This document shows positions 24,295 to 35,270 of a stretch of DNA of 64,000 bases, piece by piece; the stretch's first letter is position 1; every line of letters starts with the position of its first letter. The notes under the pieces are model-generated. The model saw only the letters and a list, made by a program, of their open reading frames with translations. It made no database searches and had not been told where the DNA came from. A program made the position numbers and the translations under genes. Source of the stretch: Chrysopilus asiliformis (lineage: Eukaryota; Arthropoda; Insecta; Diptera; Rhagionidae); NCBI GenBank assembly GCA_964034945.1, contig OZ035961.1, positions 3,702,001-3,766,000 of the forward strand, in the 5' to 3' direction.

Positions 24295-26763
24295 GTAAGT
24301 TTTACAGATTTTTTTTTAAAAATACTTTACTTTTATCCTCCAAGATTTTTTTTTAATTTTTCGTTATATAAGCACTTGTATCTAATTTTTTCTAAAAATT
24401 GAAGCCATTTCAAAATTCTACAGGAATTTTTAAAAAATATCGTTATCTAACAGTGACACTAATCGGTTTCACACCCGATGTTTATTTCTCAAGAAAAAAT
24501 CAACATTTTCAAAGATGAAAAAACCGAATTTTGATAATATTGATTGATTTTTCCTGTAAACTATTTTTATCGCCAACAACTTCATTCCATTTTATCAATT
24601 TTACTAGGAATCTAATCAATTTAAGCCAATGCGGAATTAAACGCTTATCAGTCGAATTTAACTTCAATGTCTATGATTTCGATATGAGGTACAAATTTCA
24701 TGAAAAGATATTTTCAATCAGTCTGCTACAATGTCATTATTTTTTCCGTTTTCTGCATATAAAACGTCTTATTTGATGGTACGGTAAAATGTTTTTTGCT
24801 TGACTCTGAAAACACCGGATTTTAAACAAATTCTCATGTTGCCATTGTCGTGTCATTTTCGACAAGAATCATTATGCGTTTTTACCAACAAAAACGTGTA
24901 AAATGACACGACAATTCGAAATACGCGAGAAAAAGTCTATTTTTCTGTGTCCCACTTCTTTTAGAGGACGTGAAGCAGAATTTCAGCACAATTGGTGGAT
25001 TGTTTTTCAACGTACAGCTTTTAAAAGCTTTCAAAGCCTTGATTTTTCAGAGCTTTTAAAAGCTTGCAAAGCCTTAATGTTTTTCAAGTTACAGCTTTTG
25101 AAAGCTACTAAGATCGGCTTTAATTTCTAGAGCTTTTAAAACCCTGACTCTCATTTTTCGTTATTTTTTTGGTTTTCTCTCGCGCTTGCAATGTTTTGAT
25201 ACGTTTCAGGCTGTTGTTAAGGAAAAAATAAACGATCTAATGGAAAAGCCTTAACCAAAAACCAAGTCTATCATTATTTGCTTTAAAAGCTCTAACTCTA
25301 AAACTCCTCGATTGATTGAGCTGAAATGTTTGAATCAGAATTCAAGCGACAATATGTCAACCGCTAACGTTACGGTTGACACAAGTGTTACTTGGAAAGT
25401 AACCAAAATAACTCCTCAAAAATGGATCAATGGAATTTTATATCAAAATAAAACATTTAAAGAAATTAACGTTGTAAAAGTGTAAAAACTCTAACCATGC
25501 TGTGTAAAATCCACAACTAATGTATTTAAGGAAATAATCAAATGCTAAAAATATTACAAAGCCTAAAAAAGATTAGTAAACAAATTACCGTAAATTTATT
25601 CAAAAGAAGAAGAAAATCTTGTTCACAAAATCAAGTTTTTCGCATCATTTACGCAATCTTAACTAATAGATATTTATTTACTAATAGAATGCATTCAATT
25701 TCTTATTATAAATGATCACTTTTTATCTCAATATATTAGAATAATAAGAGGCCTATTTCATATATGTGATTGCTATCTAAGAAGTCGACTTTATTCGAAT
25801 GATATTTTAATTCATTTCACATTTCAATGTTAGTTTTATTTAATTTTATAACATTAAGAAAATGCATGCAAATATGATCAACTTCATTAATATGGATTGT
25901 AGGTGTAACTGTAATAAATTTAAATTTCTTGTTTTATTTTGAAAAGTAAATATTTTCGCTAAGTTTGCAAAGTCGAGGAATAGAAGAAAAACGAATGCAA
26001 TCACATTTTTGCATAAAATTGCACATTAGTTGGATGTTTTATGAACATTTTTTTATTATGTTTTTTTTCTCAATAAGTTTGTTTCATGATAAATCTGTAA
26101 AAAAATCTTTCGAAACTCTCATTGAAACATCAAGGCTTTAAGTTGAAAAAAAAATCCCGTTTTGACTTTAAAGACATTTTTATTTACAAATTATGCTGTT
26201 TTACATGTCAATGAAGCATAACCAGAATTTTATATCCAATTGTGTGCATATTCCGTGGACAAAAGTGCTTGTTGTGAATTTACCCACAAAATGAGAGCAA
26301 TTATCTGGTAACTGTCATTTAAGTAAATCATTTCACCTTTGCATGCAGTCACTTAATGAAGTACTAATTAAAGCTAAATGCAAAGTTCAATAAATATCTC
26401 ATTTCACATAATATTCGTCAAATTGGTAGCTTTTTTTCTTCGTGGCTTAAATTTACGTGTAACCTAAATGATTCAGTTGTTTTGAATATTTTGACGTGAA
26501 GGAAATTTTCATGGAAAATTTCTAATTTCTAAGGCTTGGTAGTAAAAATCTCAGTTTTTTTTTCAAGTTTGCTTAAATTAGGTGCTGTTTGTCACTGAAA
26601 ATGACACTATTTAGCCTAAAGAGAATTCATCGGAAGGAAAGGGTTAATATGTAAATACAAAACTATTTTCTGTAATTTTCGGTCTCGATTAGACATAAAT
26701 TGCGATTTTTTTTCGTGGCCTTCCATTAAAATGACACTTGCAGACATATTTTTTCGAGTACTT
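24295..26763. other. Intron of the large gene, first part
   Basis: No coding exon seen. It holds a hairpin (24844-24915) and diverged tandem words AGCTTTTAAAAGCT at 25020-25140. The remainder is plain AT-rich DNA. Confidence 0.5.
24844..24915. repeat. Inverted repeat, 16 bp perfect arms
   Basis: ATTGTCGTGTCATTTT at 24844-24859 is mirrored by AAAATGACACGACAAT at 24900-24915. A second small inverted pair, CGTTTTT/AAAAACG, lies within the loop. It could be a foldback of a small transposon end or a structured RNA. Confidence 0.6.
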
Positions 26764-26765
26764 TG

Positions 26766-27491
26766 CACTCAGAAAAATGGAGGCTAAAGGTGATGGCCCA
26801 ATAGAAGCTTTGCTTGCTTCGCTTGCTTTACTCGCTTTGACAGCTGAATTGAACTCCGTGTTTCCTTATGGGAGCTGGCCCAATACAAAAGCGCTTAAAG
26901 CAAAGCGAAGCAAGCAAAGCTTCGATTTGAATAATTCTCAATTAGACGCTTTGCTTTATGCGCTTTGACAGTTCTGACAATCAGTTTTTCGCCTACTTGA
27001 TGGAATAAAACACAAAATGCATTGTAATTGTTTTATAAGTTAATTTTTATTGTTAAAATGTTTGCACAAACTTTTTTTTCATTCAGAAAATATAAATACA
27101 ACACAATTGCCAGATGTCAAAGCGCTCATAGCAAAGCGTACATTAGGCCTAGAGACGCTTTACTTGCTTTTATCGCCTCAAACGCTTCATCAAAGCAAAG
27201 CAAGCGAAGCAAGCAAAGCTTCTATTGGGCCATCACCTTAACTCGACGACCTACATACGGCGTAATTGGCCTCGGGCAGGCGCGCGTTCGCCTGCATGTG
27301 GGCAAGTAAAACTGAGTTGACCTGTGGTCGGAGAAATTCTGAAATTAAGCCACCAGCAGGTGAAGTAGGGCATTGGGAGCTGCACGAGTTGACCTTAGAT
27401 AGGTTAACTCTGACCGCTAGCTGGCTTACAGACACCTCTGTAAGGTCAGAGTTAACCTGACAAAAAGTTGACCTGGAAATTTTTCTGAGTG
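26766..27491 (-). mobile_element. CACTCAG MITE, copy 3, split by another MITE
   Basis: Both ends of the family are present in reverse orientation, but 451 bp of foreign DNA (26788-27238) plus a TAA duplication sits in the part that reads GGAGGCTAACTCGACG in intact copies. Without the insert the element is the usual length. The flanking dinucleotide is TG on both sides, not TA. Confidence 0.85.
26788..27238. mobile_element. Harbinger-like MITE nested in copy 3
   Basis: Inverted ends of at least 40 bp start AGGTGATGGCCCAATAGAAG and are rich in GCTTTGCTTGCTTCGC words. The host sequence shows exactly what was duplicated: TAA is present once in intact copies and on both sides here (26785-26787 and 27239-27241). 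A 3 bp TWA-type target is the hallmark of PIF/Harbinger elements. No transposase is present. Confidence 0.8.
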
Positions 27492-27493
27492 TG

Positions 27494-29024
27494 GTCCAAG
27501 ATATCAAAAGAAAATCTGACAAATGCTGTCACAATTTATGTCTAATCGAACAGACATTTAAGTAAAATCCGAATGCTTCAAAAATTTTAATCGAAAACCC
27601 CCAGTTACTAATAATTATTCAGCGATTTGGTACTTCTAAGAAAGTTTACCTTTTCTCAAAAAATTACAAATCATTTAAGTCTCGACGACAATACGAATCA
27701 TTCATTCGAAATTCCTATAACCTGTCGTCACAGAACATGCTTTATGCAAATTAAAATCTGCGATTGCAAATTTCCCACGAACACCGCAACATGACCGATG
27801 CGATGGTGATAAATGTTTTAAAACGAAAGTGTTTCATATTTTTAGTATAAAGTTTTATCTCACTCACTGTTCTTATTTCGCCTACAATCTGAAATCTTGT
27901 ATGCGATTTTGCAAAAAAAAAAAATCGTTAAATTCCGTTGGCGGCGGCGGAGCGAAAATTAAGATAAAATTTCATTAATTAAGTTTCAAGGCGAAAAAGT
28001 GCTGAAAGTAGTGATGTTTCATAATCATTTCTTACTAATTTGGCCAAAGTTGCAGAGAATTGCAGTGTGTTTCGCTTTGCGTAATCTAGCGAGTGTTTGA
28101 TAAGCAACGACGGCAACTATCTTCGGACAACAAGTTCATTAAAAATGATTTCCACAAGTATTTTTTTTTACCGTCGATCTAATCAGCAAAGAAATTTTTC
28201 TTATCGCGTCAAGGAAACATTTGTAACAAATTACGTGCATTCATCATACATCACTCGTGCAGAGCAACGTAATTTGCGTTGGCTGTGATGTGTGTGCGTG
28301 TGTGTTTGTAATGCATGAGCAGAGAACTCTTTCGATAACAACAAATATCCATATTACAGAATTTATGATAAAAGACGCGGTCGAGCCACGAGCCGCCACC
28401 CGAAATCGTTAAATGGAACCAAAGAAAAAAAAACCCCGGAAATGAATTCATATTTAAACAAATTTTTTTCGGTTAATAAATGATATCGCCATTAATCAAC
28501 GAGCATAATTTGTATTTTTGCCTTTATTTTTGTTAGCCATCAATGTTTAATGTTGTATATTATATTCTCGTTGTGCTGTACTACTCGTATAGGGTGCAGT
28601 TTCGGTTAATGTTGCTTTATTTTTATTTTTGTAAAAATTATATCATCGTCCTACACGTTCAAAGTGGATTTTCTTGATATTATTCAATCCACACACGACA
28701 AATTTACATTCGAACCGGCTGGAAGTTTTGCTTCAAACTTCAAACTTTAAACTCACAGCCGAAAGATAAATAAAAATTAAACGAATTTTCATACCACATT
28801 AGATAATCAGTTGAAACATACGAACCGAGTGGGAAGATCAGAGTTTAAATGCCTTATTATATTTCTTTTATTTGAATTTCTTATCAATGATATTCGATTG
28901 GTTCTCAGCTGAAATAGTCGAGTTCATTTCAGCTGAGAACCAATATTCCGATATTATGGCTGGGAATAGAATTAATGGTCAATCTAGTTTGATCAATGAT
29001 GGATCAGTAGTCTCTGTATCACAG
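27494..29024. other. Intron sequence with one perfect hairpin
   Basis: No exon supported. A perfect hairpin lies at 28897-28944. A TG-rich tract lies at 28287-28308. Short open frames at 28097-28288 and 28251-28451 have no splice context. Confidence 0.5.
28897..28944. repeat. Perfect 19 bp hairpin with 10-base loop
   Basis: ATTGGTTCTCAGCTGAAAT (28897-28915) is followed after 10 bases by its exact reverse complement (28926-28944). The arms contain CAGCTG, an E-box. A transcribed copy would form a 19 bp stem, somewhat short for a usual miRNA precursor. Confidence 0.7.
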
Positions 29025-29256
29025 ATTAAACTCACATAAAACACCACCTAAATGCCGTTTAAAATTGTTAACCGAATCCAATTATAGTCTTAATAAAAGG
29101 CCATCTTTTAAACATACTAACGAGATCGTAAATCTTTGTAAAAGTATCATCACCAGCCATTACTGTCCAGAATCCAGACGAAACTTCCATCTTTCACATT
29201 ATTCCGTGGAATCATCGTCATCTTCGTCATCCGAATCCACCTCACAATCATACTAA
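29025..29256 (+). CDS. Candidate alternative terminal exon of the large gene
   Basis: An acceptor (tctctgtatcacag) ends at 29024. One base then completes a codon, and 76 open codons run to TAA (29254-29256). The phase matches the donor at 24294: GA plus A gives Glu. The peptide has LNSHKTPPKCRLKLLTESN, then basic and polar residues, and ends SVESSSSSSSESTSQSY. This Ser-rich composition resembles the upstream exon. An isoform using it would be about 710 aa. Alternatively this is part of an unrelated gene; the acceptor is moderate. Confidence 0.5.
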
Positions 29257-29292
29257 AAGCGATTTTTTTTTCTTTCACTTTTCTTATTCCAG

Positions 29293-29394
29293 AAAGAAAT
29301 GTTAAACGTTTTACCACCCGACGGTCATTGCCATTTTATTATTTGTAATCGATTCGAAAATATTAAGAAGTATATCTTTGTGGGAATTCTTAAG
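29293..29394 (+). CDS. Possible 102-base exon
   Basis: A very strong acceptor (long T/C run then ttattccag) ends at 29292. In phase 0 it is followed by 34 open codons including MLNVLPPDGHCHFIICN and KKYIFVGILK, up to AAG before GTGGTA. The length is a multiple of three. It does not fit the phase of the large gene's first exon, and no phase-0 partner was found. It lies 36 bases after the stop of the previous candidate exon. Confidence 0.3.
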
Positions 29395-29419
29395 GTGGTA
29401 TTCAATGGTAAAGTTTTAA

Positions 29420-29587
29420 GGCCTGTGTCCACATGGAAGTTTATTTGCAGAAGTCGCTTCTAGAAGAGATTTCTGGTGTCACAACTTCTGGAAGTTCACT
29501 TGCAGTTAGTGTTTCCACGGGAAAAACTTCCAGAAGTCTCTGCTAGAAGCGATTTCTGCAAATAAACTTCCATGTGGACACATGCCT
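29420..29587. mobile_element. TTAA-flanked palindromic MITE
   Basis: Arms of about 48 bp start GGCCTGTGTCCACATGGAAG on the left and, inverted, AGGCATGTGTCCACATGGAA on the right. The 168 bp unit is flanked by TTAA (29416-29419 and 29588-29591), as for piggyBac-type insertion. Confidence 0.65.
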
Positions 29588-29591
29588 TTAA

Positions 29592-31930
29592 GATTTGAAT
29601 AAAATTTTCAAAATTATTTTTAGATATTGATTTGTTGAGTACGTTGAGTATCTAAAACTCGCTCCTTGATGTCAATTCTTGTATTTTCTACAATTAGAAG
29701 TTGTTGTTTTTACAGCGAATTTCTGTAAAATTGATGAAAAAATACAATCACCAAGTTTGGGTGTAAAATTATGGTTCTGGCAAGGAAAATATATGATTTT
29801 TTCCACTTTGTTGGATTTTTTCCGAAGATTTTCCATCTTATTTTCTCAAAAAACCAATTTTTTTAGTGGAATGTAGTTTTCCAAGGCAAAGTAGCGCCCC
29901 GGGCAAAGTTTTTTCTTACTTTGTCGCAAACGCCTCCACTATCCTCCAGTAATCTGTCCCGGACTCACAAAAAAAAAAAAAAATGATCACCCTATTTGTA
30001 GACGACCTCAAACTTTTGAAACGATCAAATTTTTTTTAATAAAAAAAGAAAAAATATTAGAAAATATAACCTTTAAAAAAATTTCTTCAACAATTCGTCT
30101 AAATTTGGTAATCAACGGACAAAAAAATGTTGACGTGCTGTAAAATTTTCATCAAACATCACCGTTGATTGACACCTTAAGTAAATCTCGAAAGATTAAT
30201 CTCGGAACAGGAATCTGCAAAAGAAGAGAGCAGTAGCAAAACATAAGAATCTAGAAAGGTGAAAGAGTTTAAAGCGAGGATGGATAAGTCGAGTCATCTT
30301 GAAATTTAAAACCACCATCGCCCAAAGGAATCGCCGTGAGTTTTTTTTTCAGAATTTTGCGAAATGATTAACAGTAAAATGGCATGATCTTAAGAACAAT
30401 ACACGAAAATCCAAATCAAACAGGGTTGGGTTTTGGTCCGCGGTGGTGGTGGTGGTGGTTTTACGCAAATTAACATTCAGGAATTTTTTTATCTTTTCGG
30501 CGACTTTTCAAGCACTTTCGGGATGTGCCAAATTTGGAAGTTTTGGAATTTTCAAACGAACATTCAACCAGAACCACATCCAACCTACCTTTCAGATTTG
30601 CTGTCATTTTAAGAAAATCGAACGAAGATCAGAATCTCAATGAGTGTGTGTGTTGTCCTTCACCGTTTTCAAGTGGTTTTCTATTTTTCATCTCTGTTCA
30701 TTTTGTGACAAAACACGGATGGGACAATGACATTTTCTTTAACGTTACATTTCGTAACGATGCGTAACTAAAGGCCAAATAATAATGAATAAAAATATGT
30801 GCCACATCCATGAAGAAGTTCGGTTTCTTCGATACTTCTTTTGGGGCTAAAAAAATCGATGTAACAAGAAATTGGTTCTAAGACATTAATTTCATTCGCT
30901 TTTTAAAAGAAATCCAGGTCATTTAACTCATGATCATCGTACACTACTCGTTTGTTAATAAATGCGTCCGATGATGAGTGGAGAGAGAGAGAGAAGCTTT
31001 TTATCTCGACAATGAGTTATCGATTGGGGTCGAGTCCCGCCACTAAATGTAGATAGTTAAGTCGTTTAGGGGCAAAATGTGCGCTGACAAGGGGATGGGT
31101 TTGTGTTGGGGGCATAGAACAAGCCACATAATAAACAATGCTGAATAAATTTTTTCAAATGAATCACAGTTCAATGTTACCTTAATTGATGTTGTTTTTT
31201 ACGATGTTTACCTGCCGCCGCTTTTGTTCTCGAAAGTTTTTTTTTCTTTTTTATTTTATTTTATTTCATTAAATTTATTTTTTGATTCTTTGGCCCCAGA
31301 AGTTTGTGTGTGTGTGTGTCAAAAAATACGGTTGACATTATTTTTCTGCTCTCAAACAAGAATGTTTTTTGAACGCCAACCATATTTTGTAATGTCCAGC
31401 AACTAAATATGAGCTTTAGCTAGCGGAAATGATAATTTTTTTAACGAATTTTTTGGTTCGTTATTTTCTTAATACCAATTCAAGACAATTCTCTTTGCAT
31501 ATGAATAGATGTATACATTTTTGCTGTTTATATTTCACTGTTTTCCTACATTTTCTAATAGTAGCAGCTGTAATTATTTGTTGTCAATGCTATTGTGTAG
31601 GCTGTGTGGATTTGATTTTTTAATATCTACTCAATTAAAAACTGTTCACCCTATTATTAGATAAATTTTCATTTTTGGACAATAAACCGCTTTTCTTCGT
31701 CATTTTCTAACAGTTTGACTTTGACTTCCATTCAATGTTTCACACACAGAATAAAATAATCCGAAGCCGTCTTCTAATTTCCATAACTATTGGATGTTTC
31801 AAATTGCTAGGCAAAGTTTAACAAAAAGAAAAACTGAAAAGATGATAAAATTCACTTTCGAAAATTGCATGCTCTGTGAAATTTTCATGTTTTTCGGTAG
31901 TATAAAAACGATACGGAATTTTGTTCCGTT
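29592..31930. other. Intron-like stretch, no exon supported
   Basis: No convincing coding segment. A donor-like site (GAATCGCC then GTGAGT) at about 30330 follows a purine-rich patch and could end a non-coding exon. The word GTCGAGTCCCGCCAC at 31027-31041 resembles a tRNA B box, but no complete cloverleaf was found. Confidence 0.45.
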
Positions 31931-32084
31931 TTTATACCCGTATGGTGAAACCAAAGGGTATATTAACTTTGCCTTACCGTTTGTAACGCCAAGATCCCGT
32001 CATCACACAAAAAAATGAATTACACCAGTGTGTTTAGAATGATAAAAATAATTAATTTCTGCATGTCCGTCCGTCTGTCTGTCC

Positions 32085-32126
<42 letters not shown>

Positions 32127-32513
32127 CTGTCTGTCTGTGGCGCGGATTGCGGGCGCATGGATTGAGCTAGAGACTTGAAATTTTGCGCAGATTCGTTTTT
32201 CGTAAAATGCGAGGCTAAGTTCGTTAATGGGCAAAAATGGACCATTAGGGGGGTACCCCCCATACGAACGAAAACGGTTTTTCTGAATATCTCAAAAACG
32301 GTACATCTTATCAAAAAAGTGCAAGAACAAAAGTTATTTAGGATATGATTCTACATAAAACTCCCATACATTAAAATCCGATTGGAATAAATTTTAAAAA
32401 AAAAGTTTGACTTCAAAGTGGAATTTTGGTACAACTGTTCGAATTTTGATACGAATATCACCATACGGGTCTCCAATGATTGCCAGATTGGCAATTATAG
32501 CTTTTGTTATGTT
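31931..32513 (-). repeat. GACA-array interspersed repeat, copy A
   Basis: Read on the minus strand, this starts AACATAACAAAAGCTATAAT and passes a block with GGGGGGTACCCCCC. It then reaches a (GACA/GACG)n array and ends CACCATACGGGTATA. Copies B (36555-37331) and C (56131-56722) have the same order. It resembles common fly repeats that carry a GTCCGTCTGTC tract. The class (SINE, LINE tail or Helitron-like) is not settled by the sequence alone. Frames of repeated Thr-Asp-Arg-Gln are microsatellite artefacts. Confidence 0.75.
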
Positions 32514-33950
32514 TGACCCTATCTCTACACACATGAAATTATAGTCTTAGATAAGTTTAATTTATAATTTTTTTTAAAATGTAACAAACTGGAGAATCGT
32601 TTCGTAAATTACGTTTCTTGTTTTTATGAAGGAAAATTACAACTTTTGCACGTAATGAATATCATTCATAAACTATTTAAGCTTTTTGGAAATGGGTCCT
32701 ACTTTTAGGGGGTAGAAGGGGTTTGTGTGGTGGTAATACCAATCTATATAAAAAATCAAGAAAAAGTATGACAAAGCCTTGTCAAAATTAGCCTTGTCAA
32801 CATTTTCTTTGCCGCCGATAAAGATCCTATCGGCGAATATTTAAGGACAATTTTTTGTGATTTTCCAGAATAACTGCGCTCGCTTGCACGTAAATTTTCC
32901 GTCCCCAAATACTGATAAAGCATTCAGTCTGCAAGCCGAAGGTTTTTAAACTAGCCAGCACGACGCTATCATTTCAAGTCTACTCAAATTGCTTTTTGAT
33001 AGTTACTGCTTGGTGCTAACGACACCATTAGAGATGCCAACCAGGTGTTTTTTTTTTGATGAGGTTCGATATTGATTCAAGAATGAATTTGAGTCATACT
33101 CACACTCAAGAAATTGAGAAAATCCCGCCTGAGATAAGCAAATTTAATTCTGCGCAAATAAAAAAATTTAATAGATCATATTTTTAACATTTTTACCATA
33201 AAAACCCCCATCTATTGTTCACTTTTCTGTTAACCGCCCACCTGTGTGTTAAAATCTTAACCTTAAGCCTCCTTGAAAGTCCGCTCAGTCGAACGAAACA
33301 CCTCTTATAAGTTCCGAAATATTTTTACAGCAATTTTTCAACAAGCAGGTTGAACCAGGAAGACCGAAAAATAAAATATTTAGAATAAGAAAAAAGTTAT
33401 CCCAAGTGATCCATCCATCATTCGCTGTTCAACTTGACTTGAAGCTTATTTCATCGCATTTTTGAAAAATGCGAAACGAGCGTGCTTCAAATTCTCTATA
33501 CAGAACCAACGACCTTCAATTGAAATCTTGACAATACCAAGTAGACATCGACATTAAGTCCGTTGAGTGTTTTGAATCTGAATCTGTTTTGATGTGAATA
33601 ACAACAAATGGGCAGGGAAATATGATGTGATTTTCACGTTACGTTCTTATCGAATGAACGACGTTGTGTCCATTAAACCCGTCCGATGGCGGTTAAATCT
33701 GCCTTTGGGCAATGGAATTATCTTCCATTTTAGAGCCCAATTTTTGTAGATACTACCAAAAATTGATCTGCAGTGTGTGTTGGAAACGGTAAAATGGTAT
33801 GGCCAAACATAAGGAATGAAATTCACTTGAAAAATGTTAAGATTTTTCTATTTCTTGGCTGAATATGCAAATTCGTAGCCCAACTTGTCCGCCTTAGCTG
33901 ATGCTCTTTTGGATGACGGTATCTTCTCTAGGGGCTGGTGCTGGAAGTAT

Positions 33951-34157
33951 TTATAATTGACTGGAGTTGATTTCGGGGGGCGTTAGAACTAATTCTTTGC
34001 GATTAACATATGACTTTGGAATATCTAAGAATAAACCTCGCACTTTGATGAACTTCCTCCAAACTTTATATGGAAAACAAACAAATGTTCCTCTGGAAAA
34101 CATCAACAACGTATAATACTTGGATGTCGTCTCATTAATATTCTTTTGACATCGCAT
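33951..34157 (-). CDS. Small ORF, 68 aa, uncertain
   Basis: ATG at 34157 starts MRCQKNINETTSKYYTLL and the frame ends NRKELVLTPPEINSSQL then TAA. Residue use is balanced for such an AT-rich region, with KVWRKFIKVRG in the middle. No splice site or promoter decides its reality. A T-rich acceptor-like site (gatgttttccag) falls inside, so part of it may be an exon instead. Confidence 0.25.
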   Translation of the reverse strand: MRCQKNINETTSKYYTLLMFSRGTFVCFPYKVWRKFIKVRGLFLDIPKSYVNRKELVLTPPEINSSQL

Positions 34158-34385
34158 CGCAGCAATTTGTTCTTCTATTTCTATTTACAAGAATTGTGTG
34201 AAAAAACAATCACACTATCCGCAAATCTGCAATGAATGTATATACTATTATTACTTGAATTTTTTGTTGTTGCCCTTCTAAATTTATCTAAGATCATTTT
34301 CAAATTTTATTTATCGTCGTCATCACATCAGTATCGTTGATGCGAAAATTAAGTGGGAATTGTCATCGTAGTTAATGTTCCTTCA

Positions 34386-34574
34386 ATGTCGTCTGCGACG
34401 ATGGCTGATAATTTCGCTGATGATGATCTGATGATCAGAGACCGAGACACAGGCGTGTGCCAACTTTTCAATGATGATGTCTTCTTTGCCCAATTCCATT
34501 CTATTGAATATCTAAATCCAGCGAACATTTTCATCATTAACGGAAATCATTTCTGGGACAAAATATTCATTTAA
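34386..34574 (+). CDS. Small acidic ORF, 62 aa, uncertain
   Basis: ATG at 34386 opens MSSATMADNFADDDLMIRD, continues VCQLFNDDVFFAQFHS and stops at 34574. Codon pattern is better than the surroundings. The minus strand is also open over the same bases, which can result from GAT/ATC-rich repeats, so strand and reality are uncertain. Confidence 0.22.
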   Translation: MSSATMADNFADDDLMIRDRDTGVCQLFNDDVFFAQFHSIEYLNPANIFIINGNHFWDKIFI

Positions 34575-35140
34575 GGAGGCTTCAGTGACTTCCATTTTGA
34601 CGGTCTTTAATTCAGATTCTTGTTGCCAAAAACAAAATCGCATAATTTCGGGTAATTTGATGTGTTTTTTTTTCTTCAAAGGTCAACCGATGGCCCAAAT
34701 TCCACAAAAGTTTTCTGTGCGCTCAATTAGAGTCTTCTTGAATTTCACCAAGTGTCTAATTGCCTTTAATGAGATGAGTTTGAGCTACAATCGCACTTGG
34801 GAGGTCATCATTTAGTGGTTTTTAACAAGAGTTTAAATGTCTATTGCGTACTTGTTTGTGTGTTTTTTTGTGAGTTTCAACTTACGGTGAGAATGAAGTT
34901 GAATTGAAAATGATAAGAACTAATCATGCTGATTGTTGTGAAATGGAAATGACCTAAAGTTTCCCAAAAAATGCACTTAGAAACCTTGAGCTGAAATGTA
35001 CAACTTTTCAAAACAAAAAATTTAGCTGCGTGTCAACCTCGTATTTAAACTACTTATAAGTGCTCTGCAGCAGGGAGGGAAAATTGTTATAAATTTCAAT
35101 TGAGAATGCCGTGTTCCAGTTGGGGTGTAGTGTTAATATA

Positions 35141-35270
35141 CACACAAAGAAAAAAATAGTAAATTTAACTATTTTGTAATGGGTAGTCGGGACTATTACT
35201 AAAAAAGTTAATTTCAATTACGAAAATAGTTAATTTAACCACAGAATAGTAAATTTTACTGAAGACCTTT
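35141..35270 (+). mobile_element. Fragment of AGTAAAT palindromic MITE
   Basis: The sequence starts CACACAAAGAAAAAAATAGT, followed by repeated AATAGTTAATTT words as in the fuller copy at 43053-43301. Only about half is present. Confidence 0.55.

Larger units (their letters stand above)
32514..35140. other. Intron-like stretch with two short candidate ORFs
   Basis: A degraded GTCCAT-type repeat lies at about 32690-32830. Two short frames are described separately (33951-34157 minus and 34386-34574 plus). The rest is plain AT-rich sequence. Confidence 0.4.

Noticed and set aside
30975..31043. Possible tRNA or tRNA-derived SINE (GTCGAGTCCCGCCAC)
   Set aside because: A B-box-like word is present and GATGAGTGG could be an A box, but no acceptor stem or anticodon arm pairs.
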